In this document: in pieces, positions 20,901-26,586 of the stretch
Numbering within the stretch: the first letter of the stretch is position 1
Layout: the number at the start of each line of letters is the position of its first letter
Assembly: GCA_964450355.1 (NCBI GenBank)
Contig: CAYVDH010000009.1
Coordinates: 1-47,452, forward strand
DNA: 47,452 bases
DNA from: CAYVDH01 sp964450355
GTDB taxonomy: Bacteria; Bacteroidota; Bacteroidia; NS11-12g; UBA955
Direction of reading: 5' to 3'
Made by a program: the position numbers and the translations under genes
Notes under the pieces: generated by a model
What the model saw: the letters and a program-made list of their open reading frames with translations, nothing else
Told to the model about the DNA's origin: nothing
The model's database searches: none

Positions 20901-22050
20901 TGTTAACTACTTGAACATTGGTTGTAAAACACCCTCCAATGCTAGTAAAAGTAAAATTAGCAGAGGGTTCTTTGTGAATAATTATAGAATCTTGAATGGT
21001 GTATCTTGAGGCACATCCATTGGTATTAACAGCTTCGTTAGTGATTTTGTATTTACCACCATCAGTGTTTGCATAACTATGACAAGTTACTGTGTCGTTT
21101 GCTGATACAGTTAAAGTAGAGCCATCATCCCACAGAACATTGCGATATAATATAGTAGTAGAATCTAAATCAAATTTAATGCAAGTTCTATTTTGTTTAT
21201 AACATTGATTAAAATCACTTATTATTTTAAACTTACTGTTTGGATTTTTAAGAACATAAACGCTGTCATCATTTATTTCACATGTTTTTAAATTAGAATA
21301 AGTCAATTTTAATTTAATTTTTTTAATGCCAGGTTGACTGTATTGATGTAAAAAACTTTGAACATTGCTAGATGATAAATCACCTAAATCCCATAAATAT
21401 TGTATAACTGGGTCGCTGCCAACATTGACTTGAATTCCTAAATCAGATAATGGACAAACTGAATCTTTGCTAATTGTAACTATAGGTTTATCGTAAATAT
21501 CAACAGACTTAATAATGGAATCAAAACAGCCATTGAATGTTTGAATATATAATGAAGTATTGTATAAACCAGACGAAGAATATGTATGAGAATTATTAGC
21601 AGAATAAGAAGTAGTCCCATCACCATATCTGTACCTCCAATACACTATGCTATCATTTGGGTCTTTAGTACTTAAATCATTGAAAGTAGTAATGAGTTGT
21701 GAACATACATTATCAATTGTAAAATCTGAAATTGGTTTTCGAAAAATTTGAATATTTTTAATTATGGTGTCACTACATCCATTGGTATCTTTTACAATTA
21801 ATTTAACTAAATAATTTCCATCATTACTGAATACATGTGCTACAAAAGTATCGTTGCTGTAATTGTTGGAACCTGACACAACATCATCAAAATCCCAGAA
21901 CAAACTATCTCCATTTCCATTGAATTGAAAAAAAAGGGAATCCGACTCACATTTAGAACCATTATAATTAAAATCAGCAATACACTGACTAAACGATAAT
22001 TGATGTGAAATATATAATAAAATGTATAAAAATAGTAGTTTTCTGTTCAA
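11905..22050 (-). CDS. Giant multi-PKD surface protein (about 3,381 residues) with T9SS type-B C-terminal domain
   Basis: The frame is open from a TAG just upstream of 22074 and contains no ATG before the signal peptide. TTG at 22050 gives a compact signal peptide (NRKLLFLYILLYIS...SFSQ); TTG at 22074 would add eight hydrophobic residues and lies upstream of the promoter element, so I prefer 22050. The body is a chain of about 36 PKD-like modules, most near 84 residues, with the pattern INDSxQC, W-FGDG, G-C-D and a YPMPKA-type linker. The end carries IPTAFSPNRDGYNEVF, NRWGEKIF and GWDGTY, the gliding-motility-associated T9SS sorting domain. Regular cysteines suggest one disulfide or metal site per module. 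A seven-module block is tandemly duplicated (13618-17151). A long extracellular adhesin or filament is the inferred role. Confidence 0.95.
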   Translation of the reverse strand: MNRKLLFLYILLYISHQLSFSQCIADFNYNGSKCESDSLFFQFNGNGDSLFWDFDDVVSGSNNYSNDTFVAHVFSNDGNYLVKLIVKDTNGCSDTIIKNIQIFRKPISDFTIDNVCSQLITTFNDLSTKDPNDSIVYWRYRYGDGTTSYSANNSHTYSSSGLYNTSLYIQTFNGCFDSIIKSVDIYDKPIVTISKDSVCPLSDLGIQVNVGSDPVIQYLWDLGDLSSSNVQSFLHQYSQPGIKKIKLKLTYSNLKTCEINDDSVYVLKNPNSKFKIISDFNQCYKQNRTCIKFDLDSTTILYRNVLWDDGSTLTVSANDTVTCHSYANTDGGKYKITNEAVNTNGCASRYTIQDSIIIHKEPSANFTFTSIGGCFTTNVQVVNTSNMTPPLIKKYFWNWGDSSSLDSFNWTNHNHTYIKNGNFKITLKIVDSFNCIDTIISNGNINNTSFIVDAKLDKVYDSCRIGNLFGFKQTPIIGGSARWYFDDTDSTLGWNVTHSYTRGIRIGSYNPWVRVSKNGCDSIVKLDTATVYGPYASTQILNRYQCQIQDTVKFKNITIPYKNYNLQTFWNANDSFAPNCVVDSKNGLNTNSNCNRSIDSVNFQHYYLPGTERCYRVTLTVKDTVLGCTDIDNSPLPMMPPDASTGIDIIANTSLCLGPEQPKLLTLSLNRSTPSCDREMFWVMWDSLCAEQSGNFNANWQVGQYYHNYQYVPCDSNGRVTIGIVIQNGRDTLGNICRDTAFFHHIIKFGVLDPRFYSTYDSTRHYCKNSTFDFYLNDSTLDSVTNVIWNFGDGTIYNDTYLGKRTHTFKNRGFYNITTTLVHANGCSASHTSRIRIGAIPQFSIPKYNICLDDSIPILNNTRYINGQNYWSDVNRELNGKETTKWDIGDGNGFSINTSLHQLKYTKIGIYPLKFEYTDSIGCVDTFNIPTPVRVYDVVSDITLPNKTLTCAQVVNFYSSSSVYDSLNNFGHTDDSIVYFSWFFDNGSSNSLFKNPVKFLKAGWHDVKLIVRNTIGCEDEHIDSVFINGPSADFSMISDTIGCMPLTVTFKNNSINANSYTWLYKNATNNTTLTSSTSDINFTYTNYGTFRPQLIARNTFLNNGINVTCADTFVVNPVTTYSPKIIVYEKPRPNFSHVTNCTNNTTQFTNATALTTGSIQRYIWSFGDGDTSSVTNPIHQYADTGKYRIKLKAYSNLGCVDSIQRDIFISPVPIADFTFNNVCIGNVVNLRDNTNSFNDIITNWTWVLGNGFTSNVKNPNINYTKDSAYTVTLTVRNRALCTNTITKIVNVWSKPKPNFIPVNTCHYSPTLFYNSGTSKQPMANNFWTLGDGTSLYSSYFNKIYNDTGVYSVKLKATNIYGCSDSISKNVVIYPKPNSEFTINNDSQCLNQNQFIFSNTSSISNGSINQSLWQLSNSYSDFTTNLTYKFIQSAQYSVRLITRSNYNCYDTILKNIYVLPSPKSIILLSKQETCVNNSDSIVFNDKSTIDSNIINRKWQIDAGIFNTQKTFKHLYTNANTYPISLSVTTQLGCSDTSTSQVFVYPKPKAAISYFNNKKCLSQNLFYLSDSSSISNSHTLRTFWNFGDGDSSIQKNIYHSYNNSDSFIVRLISLSSKNCSDTLYKQIVVHPMPKAIFTINDTGQCLNLNQFNFTNTSLVAQSSLTSVWNTGDGNSYTSTNLNHVYNSYGVKNVKLVTTSIYQCKDSITKQIEVYPMPKADFVFADSAACFRNNNIRAINMSNIPYGSYALLWKSNVKSQNGLDTFNVQFTQDSSYLIQLTTTSNQGCVDSIAKNAYIWPMPLADFNIDSSNQCLRNNDFKFTNVSKIKGNALTYIWNYGNGVTSYNKDTNIRYTMDGNYNVSLISISNKNCKDTIIKSIVVHPMPKAKAIINDSLQCFNTQNFIFTDLSSISKGSLKRLWKWHDLSSDTSIQEYHFYNSDSTYSQSLISISDKLCADTTLFYVTTYSVPKAKFNINDSDQCLPIQNFVFNNQSNIKSGTMNYEWNFGDGNFNYLVNTTHRYNNSNNYNCELKAISNFGCRDSISKSVIVFHQPDAKLTVNDSDQCLRFNQFKFNDISSISIGSIVNHYWDTSSFVFTGNKDTSITYSNEGTKRLTYVVESDKGCFDTIHQTLTVHPMPKAQFVINDSIQCAQKNQFDFTSISTIAYGSINHYWLINQAINDTGNFISKIFTVADTPRIRLIASSDKLCTDTTYKYIYIQPTPLANYNINDTGQCLSGNSFVFTNSSSVPQSSLSYKWYTGDGNQYFSNNVSHTYNNYGIKSVKLVATSIYQCKDSISKQIEVYPMPKANFVFKDSAACFRNNVITSYNTSNIPYGTYTHQWSSIIKNQNGLDSFKVQFIQDSTNFIKLVATSNYGCKDSVIKNAYIWTMPVADFTIDSSSQCLSGNLFKYSNQSDIKGNNLSYQWNFGNGVISSTKDTSIHYSTDGTYNVSLISISNKNCKDTIIKSIVVHPMPKAKAIINDSLQCFNTQNFIFTDLSSISKGSLKRLWKWHDLSSDTSIQEYHFYNSDSTYSQSLISISDKLCADTTLFYVTTYSVPKAKFNINDSDQCLPIQNFVFNNQSNIKSGTMNYEWNFGDGNFNYLVNTTHRYNNSNNYNCELKAISNFGCRDSISKSVIVFHQPDAKLTVNDSDQCLRFNQFKFNDISSISIGSIVNHYWDTSSFVFTGNKDTSITYSNEGTKRLTYVVESDKGCFDTIHQTLTVHPMPKAQFVINDSIQCAQKNQFDFTSISTIAYGSINHYWLINQAINDTGNFISKIFTVADTPRIRLIASSDKLCTDTTYKYIYIQPTPKAYFSINDSGQCLFTNQFVMNNISSLNEGTMTYSWDFGDTTNSSITNPTHVYNKSGLHEVKLIAYSNHSCSDSLILQINVHPEPKANFEIDDASQCLLSNAFILTNTSNIDSTQLFHLWQMGDGNSIVSKDHLYSYSTDGEFSVKLISYSEFNCKDSIQKNLTVNPMPIAHFNVNDTTQCINNQRFNFTNSSSIKKGNIVENYWSIGSFTSISPSISNFQFLNSGFKKVTIVVKSDSLCSDTFERIVRVYPKPQAAFFINDSVQCLDNNSFEFTSNSSDSFGISSYKWYINNNFDNSNSMFTKSFSNFGINQVSLIVNSLQGCLDTIANQIRVKPMPDASFSKLRPYYCNNDTPFTLIPKVLGGTFTGTNVKINQFHPENLWADTVRYTVTVDGCTSSSSQTTNVYPFPIVNIGSDTTLCKNESIWLRANNWNSTYQWSTGLTDPEILAFKPGIYWVIATNVCGSDTDSIDIQFRDRNCRMYIPTAFSPNRDGYNEVFKPIIFGNVTELNYEIFNRWGEKIFIGDINSPGWDGTYQNELVYESYFLIIVNYSYVNNGKKYNETEREVFYLLK
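13618..15384 (-). repeat. Seven-module PKD block, downstream copy (1,767 bp)
   Basis: Aligns without gaps to 15385-17151 at an offset of 1,767 bp, which is exactly 589 codons or seven modules. The core 13694-14709 appears base-for-base identical to 15461-16476. The remainder has diverged: one module pair that I aligned by hand shows about 59 of 84 residues identical. Confidence 0.95.
15385..17151 (-). repeat. Seven-module PKD block, upstream copy (1,767 bp)
   Basis: Partner of 13618-15384 in the same reading frame. The identical core is 15461-16476 (1,016 bp). Read in gene order, the first three modules are diverged and the last four are identical. Confidence 0.95.
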
Positions 22051-22058
22051 ATAATAAA

Positions 22059-22066
22059 CAAAGATA
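22059..22066 (-). promoter_or_regulatory. -7 element TATCTTTG for the second giant gene
   Basis: TATCTTTG on the minus strand matches TAnnTTTG. It lies between the two possible TTG starts (22074 and 22050); if it is the promoter, only 22050 can be used and the mRNA would have a leader of only a few bases. No -33 TTG is seen at the usual distance. Confidence 0.45.
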
Positions 22067-22088
22067 TAAAACAAAATCTATTTACTTG

Positions 22089-22122
22089 TTGTTTTTTAAT
22101 AAAATTAAAGATTGTACCTTTG
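22089..22122 (+). promoter_or_regulatory. Promoter (TTG, 23-bp spacer, TACCTTTG) for the sdh operon
   Basis: TACCTTTG at 22115-22122 is a full -7 match, with TTG at 22089-22091 upstream. The sdhC ATG is 27 nt downstream of the element. It lies back-to-back with the giant gene's -7 element on the other strand. Confidence 0.6.
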
Positions 22123-22149
22123 CAGCCATAAAAAACAAGTAATCAAAAT

Positions 22150-22926
22150 ATGAATTGGTTTAAAAATTTCTTACAGTCCAGTATTGGAAAAAAATTATTA
22201 ATGTCTCTAACAGGGATATTTTTATGTACCTTTTTAATTGCACATTTATCAGGAAACTTACAATTATTTAAAAATGATTCTGGTTTGTCCTTTAATACCT
22301 ATGCTGTATTTATGACCACCAATCCATTCATCAAATTTGTATCTTATGGTTTGTATGCTATCATTTTATTTCATGCTATATGGGGTTTATACTTAGTATT
22401 TGAAAACAAAAAAGCTCGACCTGTTGGGTATCAAATCATTGATGGAAAAGCTAACAGTTCATGGAGTAGTAGAAACATGGGCATATTAGGAAGCATCATT
22501 CTTGTATTCATTGTTTTACACATGTCAGGTTTTTGGGCTCAATATAAATTTGGAACTACTCCATATGTTCAATACGATAAAGATTTAAGTTCTGGAGAAA
22601 TATTTGTATCTGAATATGCTGGACAATTAAATACTAAAATGTTAGTCAATAAATCCAACAACACAGAAACCATTATTGTTAAAGATTTATACACTGTAGT
22701 TCAAGATGCATTCAAGCAGTGGTGGATTGTATTAATTTACATCGTATCAATGGTTGCTTTGTCTTTTCATTTAATCCATGGATTTAAAAGTGCATTTCAA
22801 ACTGTAGGTTTTAATCACAATAAATACAATGGATTAATTCATTCAATAGGATTATTAGTATTTGGAATCATCATTCCTGTTCTATTTGCTGCAATGCCAA
22901 TATTCTTTTTTATTCAATCAATCTAA
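22150..22926 (+). CDS. sdhC: Succinate dehydrogenase/fumarate reductase cytochrome b subunit (b558 family)
   Basis: A 258-residue integral membrane subunit of complex II that anchors SdhAB and passes electrons from succinate to menaquinone through haem b. About five transmembrane helices are visible. Histidines in membrane segments that can ligate haem include His32 (IAHLSGN), His75 (LFHAIWG), His124 (VLHMSGF) and those in SFHLIHGFKSAFQ. A single large cytochrome b subunit instead of separate SdhC and SdhD is usual for Bacteroidota. It is the first gene of the operon, with its own promoter, 29 nt before sdhA. Confidence 0.95.
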   Translation: MNWFKNFLQSSIGKKLLMSLTGIFLCTFLIAHLSGNLQLFKNDSGLSFNTYAVFMTTNPFIKFVSYGLYAIILFHAIWGLYLVFENKKARPVGYQIIDGKANSSWSSRNMGILGSIILVFIVLHMSGFWAQYKFGTTPYVQYDKDLSSGEIFVSEYAGQLNTKMLVNKSNNTETIIVKDLYTVVQDAFKQWWIVLIYIVSMVALSFHLIHGFKSAFQTVGFNHNKYNGLIHSIGLLVFGIIIPVLFAAMPIFFFIQSI

Positions 22927-22955
22927 ATCTTAAAATTAAACAGAATTAACATATT

Positions 22956-24956
22956 ATGTCAAAATTAGACGCAAAAATACCCGAAGGCTCAATTGAACAA
23001 AAATGGACTAAGTACAAATCAACAACTCCTTTAGTAAATCCAGCTAATAAAAGAAATTTGGAAATCATTGTTGTTGGTACTGGATTAGCTGGCGCTTCTG
23101 CTGCTGCTGCTTTAGCTGAAATGGGGTACAAAGTAAAAGCATTTTGCTTTCAAGATTCTCCTAGAAGAGCACATTCAATTGCTGCTCAAGGTGGAATAAA
23201 TGCTGCTAAAAATTATCAAAATGATGGTGATAGTGTTTACCGTTTATTTTATGATACAATCAAAGGTGGAGATTACAGAGCTAGAGAAGCAAATGTGCAC
23301 AGATTAGCCGAAGTCAGTTCAAACATCATTGATCAATGTGTGGCCCAAGGTGTTCCTTTTGCCCGTGAATATGGTGGGCTATTAAGCAACCGCTCTTTTG
23401 GAGGCACACAAGTTCAAAGAACATTTTATGCTGCTGGACAAACAGGACAACAATTGCTTTTAGGAGCATACAGTGCTTTACAACGCCAAGTTGGAATGGG
23501 TAATGTTCAATTGTTTACACGTCATGAAATGATGGAAGTTGTTACCATTGATGGTAAAGCCAGAGGTATCATCGCTCGTGACTTAGTTTCAGGTAAATTA
23601 GAAAGACATTTTGGTCATGCAGTATTATTGTGTACAGGTGGCTATGGCAATGTTTTCTTTTTATCTACAAATGCTATGGGTAGTAATGTTACAGCTGCTT
23701 GGAAAGCTCATAGGAAAGGAGCTTTTTTTGGAAATCCTTGTTATACTCAAATTCATCCAACTTGCATTCCCGTTTCTGGAGATCATCAATCTAAATTGAC
23801 CTTAATGTCTGAGTCGTTAAGAAACGATGGTAGAATATGGGTGCCTAAAAACATAGAAGATGCTTTAGCGCTAAGAGAAGGTAGATTAAAACCTAATGAC
23901 ATTAAAGAAGATGATAGAGATTATTATTTAGAAAGAAGATATCCAGCATTTGGTAATTTAGTACCTAGGGATGTTGCCAGTAGAGCTGCTAAAGAAAGAT
24001 GTGATGCTGGTTATGGAGTAAATAAAACAGGTCAAGCCGTATTTTTAGATTATGCTGCTGCCATTTTGAGGTATGGTAAAATTGAGGCAACCAAATCTAA
24101 TTTATCAAATCCTGATGAAGCGACATTAATTAAATTAGGTAAAGCTGTAGTAAAAGAAAAGTATGGCAATTTATTTGATATGTACGAACAAATCACTGGT
24201 GTTAATCCATACAATGAGCCAATGCAAATTTATCCAGCTGTGCATTACACCATGGGAGGATTATGGGTAGATTACAATTTAATGACTACAGTTCCTGGAT
24301 TGTATGCCTTAGGTGAAGCTAATTTTAGTGATCATGGCGCCAACAGACTTGGGGCATCTGCCTTAATGCAAGGTCTTGCCGATGGTTATTTTGTTATACC
24401 TTACACTATTGGAGCCTACTTAAGTACCGATATTAGAACTAAAGCAATTCCAACAGACCATGAAGCATTTGTTCAAGCGGAAAAAGAGGTTGAGGATAAA
24501 CTCAATAAATTAATCAATATAAAAGGAACTAAGTCTGTTGATTATTATCATAAAAAATTAGGTAAAATCATGTGGGACAAGTGTGGAATGGCAAGAAATG
24601 CTGAAGGTTTAAAATGGGCCATAGAAGAAATTCAAAAACTAAGAGCCGAATTTTGGTCTAATGTTAGAGTTACTGGCTCAACGAATGAATTTAATAACGA
24701 ATTGGAAAAAGCAGGAAGAGTTGCAGATTTCTTAGAATTAGGTGAATTGATGTGTAAAGATGCTTTAGAAAGAAATGAAAGTTGTGGAGGACACTTTAGA
24801 GAAGAGTTTCAAACAGAAGAAGGTGAGGCACTTAGAGATGATGTAAATTACAGCCATGTTTCAGCTTGGGAAATGACCTCTAACAATGAGTGGAATTTAC
24901 ACAAAGAACAATTAGTATATGAAAACATCAAAATTGCAGCAAGAAGCTATAAATAG
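22956..24956 (+). CDS. sdhA: Succinate dehydrogenase/fumarate reductase flavoprotein subunit
   Basis: A 666-residue catalytic subunit that oxidises succinate to fumarate with covalently bound FAD. The dinucleotide-binding motif is VVGTGLAGASAAAALAEMG (about residues 39-57), and His73 in RRAHSIAAQGG is the expected covalent FAD attachment site. QIHPTCIP and VPRDVASRA carry active-site residues, and HYTMGGLWVD and GEANFSDHGANRLGASALM are further family signatures. The length fits the epsilon-type/Bacteroidota form. It lies between sdhC (29 nt) and the inserted four-helix-bundle gene. Confidence 0.97.
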   Translation: MSKLDAKIPEGSIEQKWTKYKSTTPLVNPANKRNLEIIVVGTGLAGASAAAALAEMGYKVKAFCFQDSPRRAHSIAAQGGINAAKNYQNDGDSVYRLFYDTIKGGDYRAREANVHRLAEVSSNIIDQCVAQGVPFAREYGGLLSNRSFGGTQVQRTFYAAGQTGQQLLLGAYSALQRQVGMGNVQLFTRHEMMEVVTIDGKARGIIARDLVSGKLERHFGHAVLLCTGGYGNVFFLSTNAMGSNVTAAWKAHRKGAFFGNPCYTQIHPTCIPVSGDHQSKLTLMSESLRNDGRIWVPKNIEDALALREGRLKPNDIKEDDRDYYLERRYPAFGNLVPRDVASRAAKERCDAGYGVNKTGQAVFLDYAAAILRYGKIEATKSNLSNPDEATLIKLGKAVVKEKYGNLFDMYEQITGVNPYNEPMQIYPAVHYTMGGLWVDYNLMTTVPGLYALGEANFSDHGANRLGASALMQGLADGYFVIPYTIGAYLSTDIRTKAIPTDHEAFVQAEKEVEDKLNKLINIKGTKSVDYYHKKLGKIMWDKCGMARNAEGLKWAIEEIQKLRAEFWSNVRVTGSTNEFNNELEKAGRVADFLELGELMCKDALERNESCGGHFREEFQTEEGEALRDDVNYSHVSAWEMTSNNEWNLHKEQLVYENIKIAARSYK

Positions 24957-24970
24957 TATCTGGATGCTAG

Positions 24971-25026
24971 TTTATTGTTAATAGTGAATAGTTAATAGTT
25001 AAAAGTGAATAGTTAATAGTGAATAG
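24971..25026 (+). repeat. Tandem heptamer array, TTAATAG/TGAATAG, between sdhA and the inserted gene
   Basis: Seven consecutive 7-mers at 24978-25026 read TTAATAG, TGAATAG, TTAATAG, TTAAAAG, TGAATAG, TTAATAG, TGAATAG, preceded by a degenerate unit TTTATTG. The array fills most of the gap after the sdhA stop and ends 26 nt before the four-helix-bundle ATG. Confidence 0.9.
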
Positions 25027-25052
25027 TGGAATTTAAATTAAATAACTTGGAA

Positions 25053-25511
25053 ATGAGTATTGTAAAAAGTTTTGAAGATTTAGATTGTTTCAAGATTTGT
25101 AAAGATTTACGACTTGAAATCTCTGAATTAGTAAAATCATTTCCTATTTCTGAACAATTTAGATTAAATGACCAAATGATTAGATGTTCTCGTTCTATTA
25201 CAAATAATATTGCTGAAGGTTATGGTAGATTTCAATACAAAGAAAACATACAGTTTTGTAGAATTTCTAGAGGTTCATTATATGAATTACTTGACCATAT
25301 TCAGATTGCAAATGAAAATCAATTTATAACATCTCAACAAAAATTAGAATTAGAAAAAAAAATTGAAACAAGTTTAAAATTACTCAACGGATATATAAAC
25401 TATTTAAATTCAAAGTTCAATTCAAACAATGTTTCTAAACCAAATTTTGAATATAAAAACAATGATTACATCCATTATAAAACTAATAACAATTATTCAA
25501 TTAACCAATAA
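25053..25511 (+). CDS. Four-helix-bundle protein (S23 / 23S rRNA intervening-sequence family)
   Basis: A 152-residue protein from ATG 25053; a GTG at 25026 would add nine residues but overlaps the repeat array. MSIVKSFEDLDCFKICKDLRLEIS, the central SRSITNNIAEGYGR and a following YELLDHI helix are hallmarks of the family first seen in 23S rRNA intervening sequences; it is structurally related to the Avd protein of diversity-generating retroelements. The family forms pentameric helical bundles and is thought to bind nucleic acid; its biological role is not settled. The last 30 or so residues are Asn/Tyr-rich and low in complexity, and the stop lies inside a heptamer array. The gene splits sdhA from sdhB and is not part of complex II. 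Confidence 0.88.
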   Translation: MSIVKSFEDLDCFKICKDLRLEISELVKSFPISEQFRLNDQMIRCSRSITNNIAEGYGRFQYKENIQFCRISRGSLYELLDHIQIANENQFITSQQKLELEKKIETSLKLLNGYINYLNSKFNSNNVSKPNFEYKNNDYIHYKTNNNYSINQ

Positions 25512-25530
25512 CAAATAACCAATAACCAAT
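25503..25530 (+). repeat. Tandem heptamer array, AACCAAT, between the inserted gene and sdhB
   Basis: Four consecutive 7-mers: AACCAAT, AACAAAT, AACCAAT, AACCAAT. The first contains the end of the four-helix-bundle gene, including part of its TAA stop, and the array ends six nt before the sdhB ATG. Read on the other strand the unit is ATTGGTT, similar in style but not identical to the left array. Confidence 0.9.
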
Positions 25531-25536
25531 ATTAAA

Positions 25537-26283
25537 ATGAAAATTACATTAAAAGTTTGGAGACAAAAAAACAATCAAACTAAAGGTCAATTTGAAACTT
25601 ATAAACTAGATGAAGTATCAGAAGACATGTCATTTCTAGAAATGTTTGATGTACTAAATGAACAATTAATTAACGAAGGTAAAGAACCTGTAGTATTTGA
25701 CCATGATTGTAGAGAAGGAATTTGTGGAATGTGCAGCATGTACATCAATGGAAGACCACATGGTCCTAAAAATGCTGTTACTACTTGCCAATTACACATG
25801 CGTTCGTTTAAAGATGGCGACATCATAGTTGTAGAACCATGGAGAGCAGCTGCTTTCCCAGTATTAAAAGATTTATCAGTCGATAGAACTGCTTTTGATA
25901 GAATCATGTCTGCTGGTGGTTTCGTTAGTGTAAATACTGGAAATGCTCAAGATGCAAACGCTCTTCCAATTGGAAAAGAAGTAGCTGACGAAGCCTTTAT
26001 GAGTGCAGCTTGTATAGGATGTGGAGCTTGTGTTGCTGCTTGTAAAAATGCAAGTGCTATGCTCTTTGTCTCAGCAAAAGTTTCTCAATTAGCTTTGTTA
26101 CCTCAAGGTCAACCTGAAGCTCAAAAACGCGCTATCGCCATGGTTAATCAAATGGATGCTGAAGGTTTTGGTGCTTGTACTAATACTGGTGCTTGCTCCG
26201 CTGAATGTCCTAAAGAAATTAGCTTAACTAACATTGCCAGATTAAACAGAGAGTTTTTGTCTGCTAGTATAGTTGGTAACTAA
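25537..26283 (+). CDS. sdhB: Succinate dehydrogenase/fumarate reductase iron-sulfur subunit
   Basis: A 248-residue subunit carrying electrons from FAD in SdhA to the membrane haem and quinone. The [2Fe-2S] cysteines are Cys58, Cys63, Cys66 and Cys84 (HDCREGICGMCSM and TTCQLH). The [4Fe-4S]/[3Fe-4S] domain has Cys159, Cys162, Cys165, Cys169, then Cys214, Cys220 and Cys224 (CIGCGACVAAC and CTNTGACSAECP). All expected ligands are present, so the insertion upstream has not damaged the gene. No -7 promoter is visible between the inserted gene and sdhB, so it probably depends on read-through from the sdhC promoter. Confidence 0.97.
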   Translation: MKITLKVWRQKNNQTKGQFETYKLDEVSEDMSFLEMFDVLNEQLINEGKEPVVFDHDCREGICGMCSMYINGRPHGPKNAVTTCQLHMRSFKDGDIIVVEPWRAAAFPVLKDLSVDRTAFDRIMSAGGFVSVNTGNAQDANALPIGKEVADEAFMSAACIGCGACVAACKNASAMLFVSAKVSQLALLPQGQPEAQKRAIAMVNQMDAEGFGACTNTGACSAECPKEISLTNIARLNREFLSASIVGN

Positions 26284-26586
26284 TTGATTTTTTAAGTGTT
26301 TGCATTTTTCACAGTGTGATCTTCACATTCTGATTCTAACCATTCAAACTTTTGTTTCTGATTTTTATACAATTTCGTTAAAGGAATACAATTTCCGTTA
26401 ACTTCTAATAAGATAATAGATAAGTCTTAACTTAATAAGCATTAACATTCAAATTTAGGATAAAGAAATAGTTGAAATAGGGTATATATTGAAAACAATT
26501 TCAATAATTATAACTAATAAGCAATGCTTATTTAGTATTTAAATAAGTAGTAAATGATAGAATTTCAAAGAAACAAATAAGCCAAA
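26284..26586. other. Convergent intergenic region (303 bp) after sdhB
   Basis: This lies between sdhB (+) and the minus-strand helical protein gene. It holds two inverted repeats (26488-26505 and 26514-26535). It also holds a minus-strand stretch of 44 open codons (26295-26426) without ATG or GTG, with plausible amino-acid composition (for example KQKFEWLESECED), which I do not recognise and do not call as a gene. Nothing else is evident. Confidence 0.5.
26514..26535. terminator. Possible bidirectional hairpin between sdhB and the minus-strand gene
   Basis: AATAAGC and GCTTATT pair perfectly around a three-base loop, extended by CTA/TAG with one bulged base. A second hairpin, ATTGAAA/TTTCAAT, lies at 26488-26505. 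Neither is followed by a long T run, so the terminator assignment rests mainly on the convergent position. Confidence 0.35.

Noticed and set aside
24971..25530. Four-helix-bundle gene as part of a diversity-generating retroelement
   Set aside because: No reverse transcriptase and no template or variable repeat is present in the window; only the distant family relationship to Avd supports the idea.
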